NCBI RefSeq assembly: GCF_900115925.1
Contig: NZ_FOYF01000004.1
Location: 1 to 64,000, forward strand
Length of the DNA stretch: 64,000 nt
DNA from: Bacillus sp. cl95
GTDB taxonomy: Bacteria; Bacillota; Bacilli; Bacillales; Cytobacillaceae
Direction of reading: 5' to 3'
Below, in pieces: positions 45,262 to 53,960 of the stretch (its first letter is position 1; each line of letters opens with the position of its first letter). The notes below the pieces were generated by a model, which was not told the origin of the DNA, did no database searches, and saw only the letters and a list, made by a program, of their open reading frames with translations. The position numbers and the translations under genes are program-made.

Positions 45262-46230
45262 CTACTTGTTATACAAGTGACACGCCACATAATGACCATC
45301 GATAACTCGGCCTTCTGGCCTTACGGTTTTGCAAACATCCATACATTCTACACATCTTGTGTGGAACGCACATCCTGACGGTGGATTGGCCGGGCTTGGC
45401 AAATCTCCTTCTATTAAAATTGTATCCCTTTTAATATCAGGATCTGGAATCGGTACGGCAGACAGGAGCGCCTTTGTGTAAGGATGTTTTGGATCTTCAT
45501 AAAGCGTCTCGCTATCGGATAACTCTATCAATCTTCCTAAATACATTACTCCGACGCGATCGCTAATATGGCGAACAACTCCTAAGTCATGGGCGATAAA
45601 TATGTAAGTTAAACCGAATTCCTTTTGTATGTCTTTCATCAAGTTAAGAACTTGTGCTTGAATGGAGACGTCTAGTGCTGAAACTGGTTCATCAGCAATG
45701 ATAAGCTTTGGTTTTGTCATCAACGCTTTGGCAATCCCAATTCGCTGGCGTTGTCCACCGCTGAATTGATGAGGATATCTCTTTGCGTGATAACTACTCA
45801 ATCCAACGACCTCAAGCATTTCTTGAACCCGTTTCCTGCGCTCCTCTTTTGTGCCAATACCATGGACAATTAAAGGTTCCTCCAAAATTTGTTGGATGGA
45901 ATGTCTTGGGTTCAATGATGCATAGGGATCCTGAAATACCATTTGAATGTCTCGGCGTGTTTTTCGCAACTCTGTTTTTGACATACTCGTAATCTCTTTA
46001 TCTTCAAAAACAATTTTGCCGTCACTCGCTTCAAACAGGCGCATCAACAAGCGACCAGTCGTTGACTTACCACATCCACTCTCACCTACAATGCCTAACG
46101 TCTCTCCTTTTTTCACATAAAAAGAAACATCATCGACGGCTTTGACTTCTCCTTTTTTACCTCCAAAAAGTCCTCCTGTGATTGGAAAGTACTTTTTAAG
46201 ACCTGAAACCTCAAGAAGTAACTCTGACAT
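45262..46230 (-). CDS. Peptide ABC transporter ATPase, OppF/DppF type
   Basis: A 322-aa ATPase. Walker A GESGCGKST (near 48), signature FSGGQRQR, Walker B KLIIADEPVSALD and switch His HDLGVV. The C-terminal OppF region has cysteines (GCAFHTRC, CMDVC, CHL) that hold a 4Fe-4S cluster in related transporters. The ATG at 46230 follows AAGGAG by 8 nt and lies inside the end of the upstream oppD-type gene (20-nt overlap). Confidence 0.94.
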   Translation of the reverse strand: MSELLLEVSGLKKYFPITGGLFGGKKGEVKAVDDVSFYVKKGETLGIVGESGCGKSTTGRLLMRLFEASDGKIVFEDKEITSMSKTELRKTRRDIQMVFQDPYASLNPRHSIQQILEEPLIVHGIGTKEERRKRVQEMLEVVGLSSYHAKRYPHQFSGGQRQRIGIAKALMTKPKLIIADEPVSALDVSIQAQVLNLMKDIQKEFGLTYIFIAHDLGVVRHISDRVGVMYLGRLIELSDSETLYEDPKHPYTKALLSAVPIPDPDIKRDTILIEGDLPSPANPPSGCAFHTRCVECMDVCKTVRPEGRVIDGHYVACHLYNK

Positions 46231-47224
46231 GTTCGTCACTCCTTTCTTTTACTGTATGAAGGAAGCATCGCACTTCATGTCCATCTTTTTCTGTTTTGTA
46301 TAAATCTGGTTTACCTTCTAGGCACTGACCGAATACTTCTGAACATCTAGCCGCAAATCGGCAGCCTCCATGAATCGTTCCAGGTGTCGGTACACTACCC
46401 GGAATGCTATAAAGCCTATCTTTCTTTCCTCTTAAATCAGGAACTGACTTTAGAAGACCCTTTGTATAAGGGTGTTGTGGATTTTTTAGGATTGTTCTTA
46501 CATCGCCTTGCTCTACAATCTGCCCACAATACATAACAATGACTCTTTCACAGATTTCCGCTACTACACCTAAATCGTGAGTGATGAGAATAATAGAAGT
46601 ATCTGTTTTCTTATTTAAGTTCTTCATCAATGCAAGGATTTGAGCTTGAATGGTCACATCAAGTGCTGTAGTCGGCTCGTCCGCAATCAGAACCTTCGGA
46701 TTGCATGCCATAGCCATGGCAATCATGACACGCTGCCTCATTCCTCCTGAAAGCTGATGTGGATATTCCTTTAGGATTCCTTCGGCTCTTGGTATCCCTA
46801 CGAGCTTAAGTAAATCAATACTTCTCGCCCTTGCGTCTGCCTTAGATAAATCCGTATGTAATTTGATTGCTTCCATAATTTGATTGCCGATTGTAAACAA
46901 CGGGTTAAGAGATGTCATAGGTTCCTGAAATATCATCGATATTTGGTTCCCACGTATCTTTCTAAATTCTTTCTCGGAAAGCTTCGTAAGGTCTTTGCCG
47001 TTAAAGAGGATTTCCCCTTGTTCAATTGTCCCAGGAGGTGAAGGAATTAACCCCATTGTCGCTAATGAAGTTACAGATTTCCCACTTCCGGATTCACCAA
47101 CAATTCCTAGTATCTCTCCGTCTCTTAATTCAAAAGATATTCCATCTACAGCTGGAACCAATTTTTTTCCGGACTGAAATGAAACCTTCAAATCTTTTAT
47201 TTTTAGAATAGGTTCTTTACTCAC
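46211..47224 (-). CDS. Peptide ABC transporter ATPase, OppD/DppD type
   Basis: A 337-aa ATPase. Walker A GESGSGKS, signature LSGGMRQR, Walker B KVLIADEPTTALD, and the C-terminal cysteine region (GGCRFAARC, CFLH). The start is GTG preceded by AGGTGG. First gene of the operon, with a 460-bp AT-rich upstream region to the divergent acetate transporter. A CodY-like AATTTTAAAAATTTT lies in that region, but it is a poor match in an AT-rich context. Confidence 0.94.
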   Translation of the reverse strand: MSKEPILKIKDLKVSFQSGKKLVPAVDGISFELRDGEILGIVGESGSGKSVTSLATMGLIPSPPGTIEQGEILFNGKDLTKLSEKEFRKIRGNQISMIFQEPMTSLNPLFTIGNQIMEAIKLHTDLSKADARARSIDLLKLVGIPRAEGILKEYPHQLSGGMRQRVMIAMAMACNPKVLIADEPTTALDVTIQAQILALMKNLNKKTDTSIILITHDLGVVAEICERVIVMYCGQIVEQGDVRTILKNPQHPYTKGLLKSVPDLRGKKDRLYSIPGSVPTPGTIHGGCRFAARCSEVFGQCLEGKPDLYKTEKDGHEVRCFLHTVKERSDEHVRVTS

Positions 47225-47628
47225 GTTTCCACCTGCCTGCCATTTCTTTTCTAGTGAACCGTATAAATTATTATTTAAAACTGAATTTAATGACTATTAT
47301 GACATATCTATTAGACCTTATTTTGTCGTAATTTGTCAAACAATTTTAAAAATTTTAAAAATATTTTTCTCTGTTTTTTATTCGAAAACCGAAGTATCAA
47401 AGTCTTTGTATCATTGAATTCAAGAGGATAAAGAGTCGCTTTACATTCAATTGAAATATTGAAATGTGAATAGGAAATAATAAAACATCGTTTTTTCTAA
47501 TGAATTTTTAAATAATTTTTTAGAATACTAAGTAGGCAAGGAAAATTTCATATCTTTTTGGCTAAACGCCCAAAAAATAGACGCTTTTTGGTTCCTGCTA
47601 TGTATTTCAGTACTTCCAATAAATGATA

Positions 47629-47657
47629 TTGACACCCCTCTTTTATATCTGTATTTT
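47629..47657 (+). promoter_or_regulatory. Sigma-A promoter of the acetate transporter gene
   Basis: TTGACA (47629-47634), 17 bp, TATTTT (47652-47657), 30 bp before the start codon. Confidence 0.75.
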
Positions 47658-47687
47658 AGATAAGTATGTTTTTACTAGGAGGAAAGT

Positions 47688-48305
47688 ATGGATAATCAGA
47701 ATACACATCACGTTAAAATGACAACAGCAGATCCGTCCGCACTCGGGCTTTTTGGTCTAGCAATGGTTACTCTTGTCGCGTCATCACAAAAATTAGGTTT
47801 AACAGAGGGACTCTCATTTATATTGCCTTGGGCCTTTTTCCTAGGAGGAATTGCTCAGTTGTTTGCTTGTGTCCAAGATGCAAAACACAATAATATTTTT
47901 GGAACAACAGCTTTTGGTGCATTCGGCTTATTTTGGTTTGGGGTTGGATTTTCTTGGTTGATTCAACTTGGGGCTTTTGGAGAAGAATTGGCTGCCAATG
48001 TGGATTCAAAACAGCTAGGAGTCGCATTTATAGGATATTTGATATTCAGTCTTTATATGACTATTGGAGCAATGGAAACACACAAAGTGCTTTTCATGAT
48101 CTTTGTATTCATCGATTTCTTATTCATCGGGCTATCACTTAGCTCATTTGACATCATGCACGAAGCGACACATATGCTCGCAGCCGTATCAGAGATGATC
48201 ATTGCACTTCTCTCATTCTATGGTTCTGCAGCAATTGTCTTAAACACTCACTTTGGACAAGTAGTACTGCCAATCGGCAAGCCTTTTGGCATCTTCAAAA
48301 AATAG
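47688..48305 (+). CDS. GPR1/FUN34/YaaH-family acetate transporter (SatP-like)
   Basis: A 205-aa membrane protein with six TM helices. The family motif NPAPLGL(M/F)GF appears as DPSALGLFGLAM near residue 15, and the later HNNIFGTTAFGAFGLFWFG and FIGYLIFSLYMTIG follow the family pattern. It moves acetate or succinate with protons. AGGAGG lies 8 nt upstream of the ATG. Single-gene unit with its own promoter and terminator. Confidence 0.92.
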   Translation: MDNQNTHHVKMTTADPSALGLFGLAMVTLVASSQKLGLTEGLSFILPWAFFLGGIAQLFACVQDAKHNNIFGTTAFGAFGLFWFGVGFSWLIQLGAFGEELAANVDSKQLGVAFIGYLIFSLYMTIGAMETHKVLFMIFVFIDFLFIGLSLSSFDIMHEATHMLAAVSEMIIALLSFYGSAAIVLNTHFGQVVLPIGKPFGIFKK

Positions 48306-48322
48306 ATTGATCCCAATTCACT

Positions 48323-48352
48323 AACCCCTGATTCAACAAATCAGGGGTTTTT
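48323..48352 (+). terminator. Terminator after the acetate transporter gene
   Basis: AACCCCTGATT-caacaa-ATCAGGGGTTTTT is a perfect stem with T run. Confidence 0.92.
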
Positions 48353-48509
48353 CCTTATTACTGAAGGCTGTTTTCGCATTAATTGTTGCTTTTACAAAAA
48401 TGCAACAACACGCACATCACTTATAAAAGACTTTTATATTATGTAACTTTTGTTGGAAACCTATATAATAAACACATTAAGAGAATAGGCAGAAAAGAGG
48501 CAGACAGAT

Positions 48510-49022
48510 ATGACACAGAAAGAAGAAGCAAAACCATGTGCGGCATCGAGAGTTTTACAAACGAACAGGGTTCTTCCACCAGATACAAATAACCACCAAA
48601 CTTTGTTTGGCGGCAAGTTAATGGCAGATATTGATGTAGTTGCTTCCATTTCAGCAGCCAAACATTGCCGATCTGAATGCGTCACAGCTTCAATGGATTC
48701 GGTTGATTTTCTTCATCCTATCCGACCGAGTGATGCTGTTCACCTCGAATCATTTGTAACGTATACGGGAAGCAGTTCTATGGAGGTATTTGTAAAAGTT
48801 ATCGCAGAGGACTTATTGAGTGGGGATACAAGAGTAGCGGCTACGAGCTTTATTACCTTTGTATCATTGGACGAACAAGGAAAACCCAAAAAAGTTCCTG
48901 AAGTATTTCCTGAAACTGAAGAAGAACAATACTTATTCGACTCTGCACCAGAACGAACAAAGCTACGAAAAGACCGCAGGAAATTAAGTATTTACCTTGC
49001 GAAACAAATTGAGAAGTATTAA
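48510..49022 (+). CDS. Hotdog-fold acyl-CoA thioesterase (YkhA-like)
   Basis: A 170-aa single-hotdog enzyme that hydrolyses acyl-CoA. Typical of the BACH/YkhA group are LPPDTNNHQTLFGGKLM (catalytic Asn/Asp region), ASMDSVDFLHPI and VAATSFITFVSLD. Expected to form hexamers in the cytosol. AAGAGG lies upstream of the ATG. Own terminator follows. Confidence 0.92.
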   Translation: MTQKEEAKPCAASRVLQTNRVLPPDTNNHQTLFGGKLMADIDVVASISAAKHCRSECVTASMDSVDFLHPIRPSDAVHLESFVTYTGSSSMEVFVKVIAEDLLSGDTRVAATSFITFVSLDEQGKPKKVPEVFPETEEEQYLFDSAPERTKLRKDRRKLSIYLAKQIEKY

Positions 49023-49028
49023 TGATAC

Positions 49029-49065
49029 GAGATGGCGATGCTAAAGTATCGCCATCTCATTTTCT
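49029..49065. terminator. Terminator between thioesterase and DUF2812 gene
   Basis: GAGATGGCGAT-gctaaagt-ATCGCCATCTC, 11-bp perfect stem and T-rich tail, between convergent genes. Confidence 0.9.
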
Positions 49066-49071
49066 TCGGAA

Positions 49072-49584
49072 CTATCCTTTTAACGTTCGAATCTTCTGAT
49101 TTACCTTCCAGATCCCAAACACAACCGTCATCATGAAAGCAGCCATTGCAACTTTTGAAAAATCAGAGAACCTTGAATGTAAATCAAAGAAAAAGCCACC
49201 TGTTAAAAAGAACAAAGAGATTAACCCCAATACAAGACTTTTATTTAAAGATTTATATTTTTGTATTTTCGATTCTGAATCAGAATAAATATCCGGGGAT
49301 GCCATTTGAACTCCAACAGTACGGAAATAATGCCAACCTCCATATTGTGCTACATGTTCCCAACCAGCATCCTCAAAAATAGCCTTGTATTCATCCATGT
49401 CATGATTTCCGGCTTTGAAATCCAGTTTATAGACATAGTTTGTCGGCTCAATTTTTTCAAACTCATAATACAGCGCATACTTCTTTAGCCCCCAGCCTTG
49501 TACTGCCATATCATTCAACCATTCTTCTTCCTTGTTGTCTTGCCACGCAAAGAATATCTTAAATACTTTCTTTGTCTTTTTCAT
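49072..49584 (-). CDS. DUF2812 membrane protein
   Basis: A 170-aa protein. A soluble N-terminal DUF2812 part (FFAWQDNKEEEWLNDMAVQG; YEFEKIEPTNYVYKLDF; WEHVAQYGGWHYFR) is followed by two TM helices (about 117-160). The gene overlaps the padR stop by 4 nt. PadR-DUF2812 pairs are common in Firmicutes, and the PadR member probably represses both. No molecular function known. Confidence 0.88.
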   Translation of the reverse strand: MKKTKKVFKIFFAWQDNKEEEWLNDMAVQGWGLKKYALYYEFEKIEPTNYVYKLDFKAGNHDMDEYKAIFEDAGWEHVAQYGGWHYFRTVGVQMASPDIYSDSESKIQKYKSLNKSLVLGLISLFFLTGGFFFDLHSRFSDFSKVAMAAFMMTVVFGIWKVNQKIRTLKG

Positions 49585-49919
49585 TTTAACTCCCCCATAC
49601 CCTCGATCAAATTTTTACTTGCTGCAATCAAATTTGTCAGCCTCTTGTACTCTAACTTCACGACATCTTTTCCTAAGGCTGTTAAAACATAATACTTTCT
49701 GCGTTCCTCATCCAGATCTTCCATTTTCGCTATCAACTTTTGCTTCTCTAATTTGCTTAAGGCACCATAGAGTGTTCCAGGTCCTAGTTTCACTTCCCCT
49801 TGACTCATTTCTTCTACTTTCTGCATGATTCCATATCCATGCAAAGGATCTAGAAGTGATATTAATATGTAGTAAGTTGTATGTGTTAGTGGCAGAAACT
49901 TCTCTGTTGCGTTTTTCAT
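49581..49919 (-). CDS. PadR family transcriptional repressor
   Basis: A 112-aa PadR protein. A winged-helix N-terminus carries LHGYGIMQKVEEMSQGEVKLGPGTLYGALSKLEKQ, the hallmark of the family, then a C-terminal dimerisation helix. GGAGG is 7 nt upstream of the ATG. Its promoter carries matched palindromes, so autoregulation is expected. Confidence 0.93.
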   Translation of the reverse strand: MKNATEKFLPLTHTTYYILISLLDPLHGYGIMQKVEEMSQGEVKLGPGTLYGALSKLEKQKLIAKMEDLDEERRKYYVLTALGKDVVKLEYKRLTNLIAASKNLIEGMGELK

Positions 49920-49930
49920 GTTGAGACCTC

Positions 49931-50012
49931 CATATTATATCGCTACGCGTTATTATGATTAACGATATATCGTATGACGATATAATATGATGAATGATCA
50001 TTAAAGTCAATC
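49931..50012 (-). promoter_or_regulatory. padR promoter with PadR-type operators
   Basis: On the minus strand a -35 TTGACT, 17-bp spacer and -10 TATTAT. Overlapping and following it is ATATCGT-cat-ACGATAT (49967-49983), a perfect 7-bp inverted repeat. ACGATATATCGT (49962-49973) is a further palindrome, and the distant arms CATATTATATCG (49931-49942) and CGATATAATATG (49978-49989) are complementary. Confidence 0.8.
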
Positions 50013-50087
50013 ATTTCCATAAAAAAAATTTTGTATAAAAAATACCTAGTTCCCATTTGAACTAGGTTTGGTAGTGTATTCTCTATA

Positions 50088-50540
50088 TTATTGCTTCAAT
50101 GCTTCTTTCTCTACTAAGTCCATAAAATCTTGTACGACTTTCTCGTTATTCTTCGTGCCGCCTATTTTTAATAATGCTTTACCTAGAAAATTGATTCCTT
50201 TGTTTTGGCCATGATAGATAAACTTTGTATGCTGCTCGTCTAATTTATGTAATGTAAAGGCTGCTTCAATCTCAAATGCTTTTGCTAATGTAAATCCAAT
50301 TTTATTATGCTTTTTGGTTTCTGTATTTTCGTATTCGAGATCCTCAACGATATATGTTTCTACACGCTTACCTTCCCTATACTTCTGCTGATAGGTTGAT
50401 CCTACAATGCCTTCTTTTCGCTCTAATACTTTATTTTCAATAACATTCGGCATGATTCGTTGAATGTTCTCAAGTGAAAATAACTCCCATACTTTTTCGA
50501 TATTTACTGGTATCATCGTTTCCTTTTTCCAAGTAATCAT
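50088..50540 (-). CDS. SRPBCC (START-like) family protein
   Basis: A 150-aa small-ligand-binding fold. It starts with the typical IPVNIEKVWELFSLENIQRIMPNV and ends with a long C-terminal helix (VVQDFMDLVEKEA). A hydrophobic ligand is expected but unknown. The ATG overlaps the upstream merR stop by 4 nt. Function likely linked to the MerR regulator's inducer. Confidence 0.83.
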   Translation of the reverse strand: MITWKKETMIPVNIEKVWELFSLENIQRIMPNVIENKVLERKEGIVGSTYQQKYREGKRVETYIVEDLEYENTETKKHNKIGFTLAKAFEIEAAFTLHKLDEQHTKFIYHGQNKGINFLGKALLKIGGTKNNEKVVQDFMDLVEKEALKQ

Positions 50541-50884
50541 ATCTCATCCTCCTCTTTTCCCAATTTCAAAAATTCATCGATTTCAGCAATTTTATTATTT
50601 AAGTCTTTAACCTTTTGTTCTATATTGTTTTTCTTTTCTAGCAAAATATTTTCCAGATTGCTGAATGATTCGTCTTTCATGACAGTGAACATTTCTTGGA
50701 TGGTGAAGTCAAAACTTCTTAGTTGCCCCAGTAGCATGGCAATCAAATAAGAACCATTGTCATAATACCGATAGTTATTTTTTGGGTCAATATAGGCTGG
50801 CTCGAGAAGTTCCATTTCGGCATAATAACGGAGTGTTTCCTTACTTAATCCTGTCATTTCAGAAAACTCTTTTACTTTATACAC
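50537..50884 (-). CDS. MerR family transcriptional regulator
   Basis: A 115-aa regulator. HTH segment KVKEFSEMTGLSKETLRYYAEMELLEP, then NNYRYYDNGSYLIAMLLGQLRSF and a C-terminal coiled coil (about 70-105). No effector domain. The start is GTG at 50884, 6 nt after GGAGG; an ATG-initiated extension of 17 codons would run through the promoter and operator. Operon with the SRPBCC gene. Confidence 0.88.
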   Translation of the reverse strand: MYKVKEFSEMTGLSKETLRYYAEMELLEPAYIDPKNNYRYYDNGSYLIAMLLGQLRSFDFTIQEMFTVMKDESFSNLENILLEKKNNIEQKVKDLNNKIAEIDEFLKLGKEEDEI

Positions 50885-50903
50885 AACATCCCTCCGCCTA
50901 TTT

Positions 50904-50935
50904 ATCATAAACTGTGTGGTGCACCACCATGTCAA
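50904..50935 (-). promoter_or_regulatory. MerR-type promoter with GTGGTGCACCAC operator
   Basis: On the minus strand -35 TTGACA (50930-50935) and -10 TATGAT (50904-50909) are 20 bp apart. The spacer contains the perfect palindrome GTGGTGCACCAC (50916-50927). The long spacer plus palindrome is characteristic of MerR activation. Confidence 0.82.
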
Positions 50936-50978
50936 TTCATTTTATGACAAAACATTGCTTTTTCAAAAAATAGTTATG

Positions 50979-51006
50979 TTGACGAAATTTTCTAATAATA
51001 TAAAAT
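50979..51006 (+). promoter_or_regulatory. pepF promoter with CodY-like site
   Basis: TTGACG (50979-50984), 16 bp, TAAAAT (51001-51006). Between them AATTTTCTAATAATA (50986-51000) matches 12 of 15 positions of the CodY box AATTTTCWGAAAATT. CodY control of a peptidase is plausible but unproven. Confidence 0.5.
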
Positions 51007-51045
51007 AAAACTTAGTTAGACGAAATATTTTAGGAGGAGATGAAG

Positions 51046-52860
51046 ATGACAAAGACGATGGAAAAACGACTTTACCGTTTAGAAGTACCTATGGAGTTGA
51101 CTTGGAACTTAGACGATCTCTTTACATCTAAAGAAGCATGGGAAGCTGAATTAAAAGAAATAAATGAAGACTTAACAAAATTTGATACATACAAAGGACA
51201 ACTACATACAGGAGCTAAGGTATTGCTTGAGTGCTTAAGCGCTCAGGAACAGTTGACAATGAGACTAAGCAAGACTTGGACTTATGCAAGTCTCAATCAA
51301 GCTACAGATGGAACGGATCCTGCTAATCAAGAAAATTCCGCAAAATTTTCAGCATTAAGAACGAAAATAAATGCTTCCCTCTCTTTCATCAACTCCGAAG
51401 TTCTTTCGTTGGCTGAGGGAACAGTTGAAAGATATTTGCAAGAAGAAGCAGGTCTTCAGCCTTTCCGAAAGAATCTTCTCGAACTGCTTGAAACAAAAAA
51501 ACATAAACTTTCCTCAGAAACAGAAGCAGCACTTGCTGCTCTAGGGGAAGTTTATGGTTCCCCATATCATTTATACGAAATAGCGAAATCGGCTGATATG
51601 CAATTTGCACCGATTCACGATCAGGAAGGAAATGAACTTCCAGTTTCGTTTGCCTTATTCGAGAGCCGTTATGAGTTTTCATCTGATACAGATTTACGCA
51701 GAGAATCTTACGCATCCTTTGTCGATACGCTTAAGAAATATAGAAATACCATTGCAACAGCTTATGCAACTGAAGTGAATAAGCAAAGGGCTTTTGCCCG
51801 CTTGCGAAAATATGAAACCATTACACACATGCTATTAGAGCCTCATCAAATTTCACTAGAAATGTATCATAATCAAATTGATATTATCTTTAAAGAACTT
51901 GCACCACATATGCGCCGCTTTGCCCTTTTGAAGAAAAAAGAATTAGGTCTCGATAAAATGATGTTTTGTGATTTAAAGGCACCATTAGATCCGGATTTCA
52001 ATCCTGAAACGACTTATGAGGAAGCTAGTCAATTAATCTTTGATTCTCTTAAAGTGCTAGGACCTGAATACAGCGCTATGATGGAAAAAGGATTTAACGA
52101 ACGATGGGTCGACCTTGCAGACAATGTTGGAAAATCAACAGGGGCGTTCTGCTCGAGTCCATATGGAGTACATCCTTATATACTGATAACTTGGCAGAAT
52201 AACATGAGAGGCACTTTTACTTTAGCTCATGAATTCGGTCATGCAGGTCACTTTTATTTAGCCCATCAACATCAAAGAATCATGAATACACGTCCATCCA
52301 TGTATTTTATCGAAGCTCCTTCTACTTTAAATGAACTTCTCCTAGCTCAGCATTTGTTGGCTGGAACAGCGGATAACCAAATGAAACGATGGGTAATTCT
52401 ACAGTTGCTAGGCACGTATTATCATAACTTTGTTACTCATTTACTCGAAGCGGAATTTCAGCGAAGAGTATACGATCTTGCTGAGAAAGGAGAAGCACTG
52501 ACTGCGAATAAACTGTCTGAGATCACTGGAGCAGTACTTTCTGAGTTCTGGGGAGATACAGTGGAAATCGACGAGGGTGCAAAATTGACTTGGATGCGTC
52601 AGCCTCATTATTACATGGGTTTATATCCTTACACCTATTCAGCCGGTTTAACTGCCTCTACTGCAGTGGCAGAATTAATCCAAAAGGAGGGGCAACCTGC
52701 CGTCGACCGTTGGTTGGAGGTACTTCGTGCTGGCGGGACCATGAAACCTCTTGAACTACTAAAGCATGCTGGTATTGATATGTCCAAACCGGATCCAATC
52801 AAAAAAGCTGTTTCTTATGTAGGGTCGCTTATCAATCAATTAGAGCAATCTTATCAATAA
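51046..52860 (+). CDS. pepF: Oligoendopeptidase F, M3B family
   Basis: A 604-aa cytosolic zinc metallopeptidase that cleaves oligopeptides. The zinc motif is LAHEFGHAGH with the distal Glu in FIEAPSTLNE. An N-terminal helical domain (WNLDDLFTSKEAW) and the C-terminal YYMGLYPYTYSAGL segment are family features. AGGAGG is 8 nt from this ATG and only 2 nt from the ATG two codons earlier. It would process peptides imported by the Opp system 4 kb away, though not in the same operon. Confidence 0.93.
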   Translation: MTKTMEKRLYRLEVPMELTWNLDDLFTSKEAWEAELKEINEDLTKFDTYKGQLHTGAKVLLECLSAQEQLTMRLSKTWTYASLNQATDGTDPANQENSAKFSALRTKINASLSFINSEVLSLAEGTVERYLQEEAGLQPFRKNLLELLETKKHKLSSETEAALAALGEVYGSPYHLYEIAKSADMQFAPIHDQEGNELPVSFALFESRYEFSSDTDLRRESYASFVDTLKKYRNTIATAYATEVNKQRAFARLRKYETITHMLLEPHQISLEMYHNQIDIIFKELAPHMRRFALLKKKELGLDKMMFCDLKAPLDPDFNPETTYEEASQLIFDSLKVLGPEYSAMMEKGFNERWVDLADNVGKSTGAFCSSPYGVHPYILITWQNNMRGTFTLAHEFGHAGHFYLAHQHQRIMNTRPSMYFIEAPSTLNELLLAQHLLAGTADNQMKRWVILQLLGTYYHNFVTHLLEAEFQRRVYDLAEKGEALTANKLSEITGAVLSEFWGDTVEIDEGAKLTWMRQPHYYMGLYPYTYSAGLTASTAVAELIQKEGQPAVDRWLEVLRAGGTMKPLELLKHAGIDMSKPDPIKKAVSYVGSLINQLEQSYQ

Positions 52861-52865
52861 ACAAA

Positions 52866-52920
52866 AATGGTGTCAGGTTCCCCAGTTGGACAATGTCCAC
52901 CTAGGGTGTCTGACACCAAT
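52866..52920. terminator. Hairpin element between pepF and the ribokinase fragment
   Basis: TGGTGTCAG and CTGACACCA enclose an inner TGGACA-atg-TCCA hairpin. It sits between convergent genes but has no long T run. Similar GGTGTC hairpins are dispersed in Bacillus genomes. Confidence 0.6.
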
Positions 52921-52950
52921 AAGCTTTATGTTATCATTCTCAGAAACTAA

Positions 52951-53763
52951 TTAAGCGAGAACCTTCAAAAACTGCTCAACTTCCTCTTTATTTGGATAGG
53001 ATGTTTGAGTGCCTCGCTTTGTTACACTTAATGCTGCAAAAGCTGTAGCCATATTTATAGCATGTAGCACATCCCCATTATTCACGAAATAATGCGCGAA
53101 GCATCCAATGAACGCATCTCCGGCTCCCGTTGTATCAATAGCGTTGACTTTGTGTGAGTCAACCATTTGTGTGTTGTCCTTCGTTACCCACATCACCCCG
53201 CGACTACCCATTGTGACAATCACGTTCTTTAATCCTTTTTCAATCAAAGTAGACGCTGCTGCTTCAATCTGTGCTTCATTCTCAACAGGCAAACCTGTTA
53301 AGATTTCTAGTTCGCTTTCGTTAGGAATAAAATAATCACTTTTACATACAAAATCAAAATCCAAGTCCTTTGATGCAGGTGCAGGATTCAAAATGACAGG
53401 TATGCCATGCTCGTTTCCAAAATCAATCGCACGGTAAATGGTCTGAAGCGGAATTTCAAGTTGCAAAACGATCAGGGAGCATTTTTTTAACTTCTCGGTT
53501 GCACGATCAACATCTTCGGGGAGTAAATGCTGATTCGCTCCCTTGATAATCAGAATGCGATTTTTTGACTCTTGGTCCACAAAAATCGGTGCTACTCCGC
53601 TTGAAGTTCCCGGCACCTTACTTGTAAACTCTGTGTCAATTCCATAGCTTTCTAGATTACGAATTGTATTATCGGCAAAAAGATCGTCTCCTACTTTTGT
53701 AACCATCATAACTTTTGCACCCATTTTAGCTGCTGCAACGGCTTGGTTGGCTCCTTTTCCGCC
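52951..53763 (-). pseudogene. Ribokinase fragment lacking the N-terminus
   Basis: The intact part covers ribokinase from GGKGANQAVAAAKMGA to the C-terminus, including the catalytic DTTGAGDAF and the NPAPA and NESE segments. About 40 N-terminal residues, with the first strand and part of the ribose site, are missing: the homology begins at GGC GGA AAA GGA (53763) right after an in-frame TGA. An ATG at 53724 could start 257 aa but would lack GGKGANQ and the first strand, so activity is unlikely. AT-rich sequence follows the break. Confidence 0.85.
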
Positions 53764-53840
53764 TCAAAAAGAGAAAATTTTTAAGAGTACTAAAATTTGC
53801 TTTTTCTGTATGTTCTAAGAGTTATTCTTGCTAATTTATT

Positions 53841-53855
53841 TGATAATGATTATCA
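53841..53855 (+). promoter_or_regulatory. Fur box upstream of the FetB homologue
   Basis: TGATAATGATTATCA is an exact match to the 7-1-7 Fur box of B. subtilis (TGATAATnATTATCA). It lies 105 bp upstream of the start and overlaps a likely promoter with -10 TATACT (53866-53871). Confidence 0.88.
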
Positions 53856-53960
53856 ATTATTTGAATATACTTAGATGAAATACTTGATTACTAGTTATAA
53901 ATATTTGTTTTCAACTGGTTAACCATATCTAAGATAAATCTTTTGAAAGAAGGAATATTC

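Noticed and set aside
47225-47687. CodY box for the peptide transporter operon
   Set aside because: AATTTTAAAAATTTT matches only 11 of 15 positions in a very AT-rich stretch, so it cannot be separated from chance.
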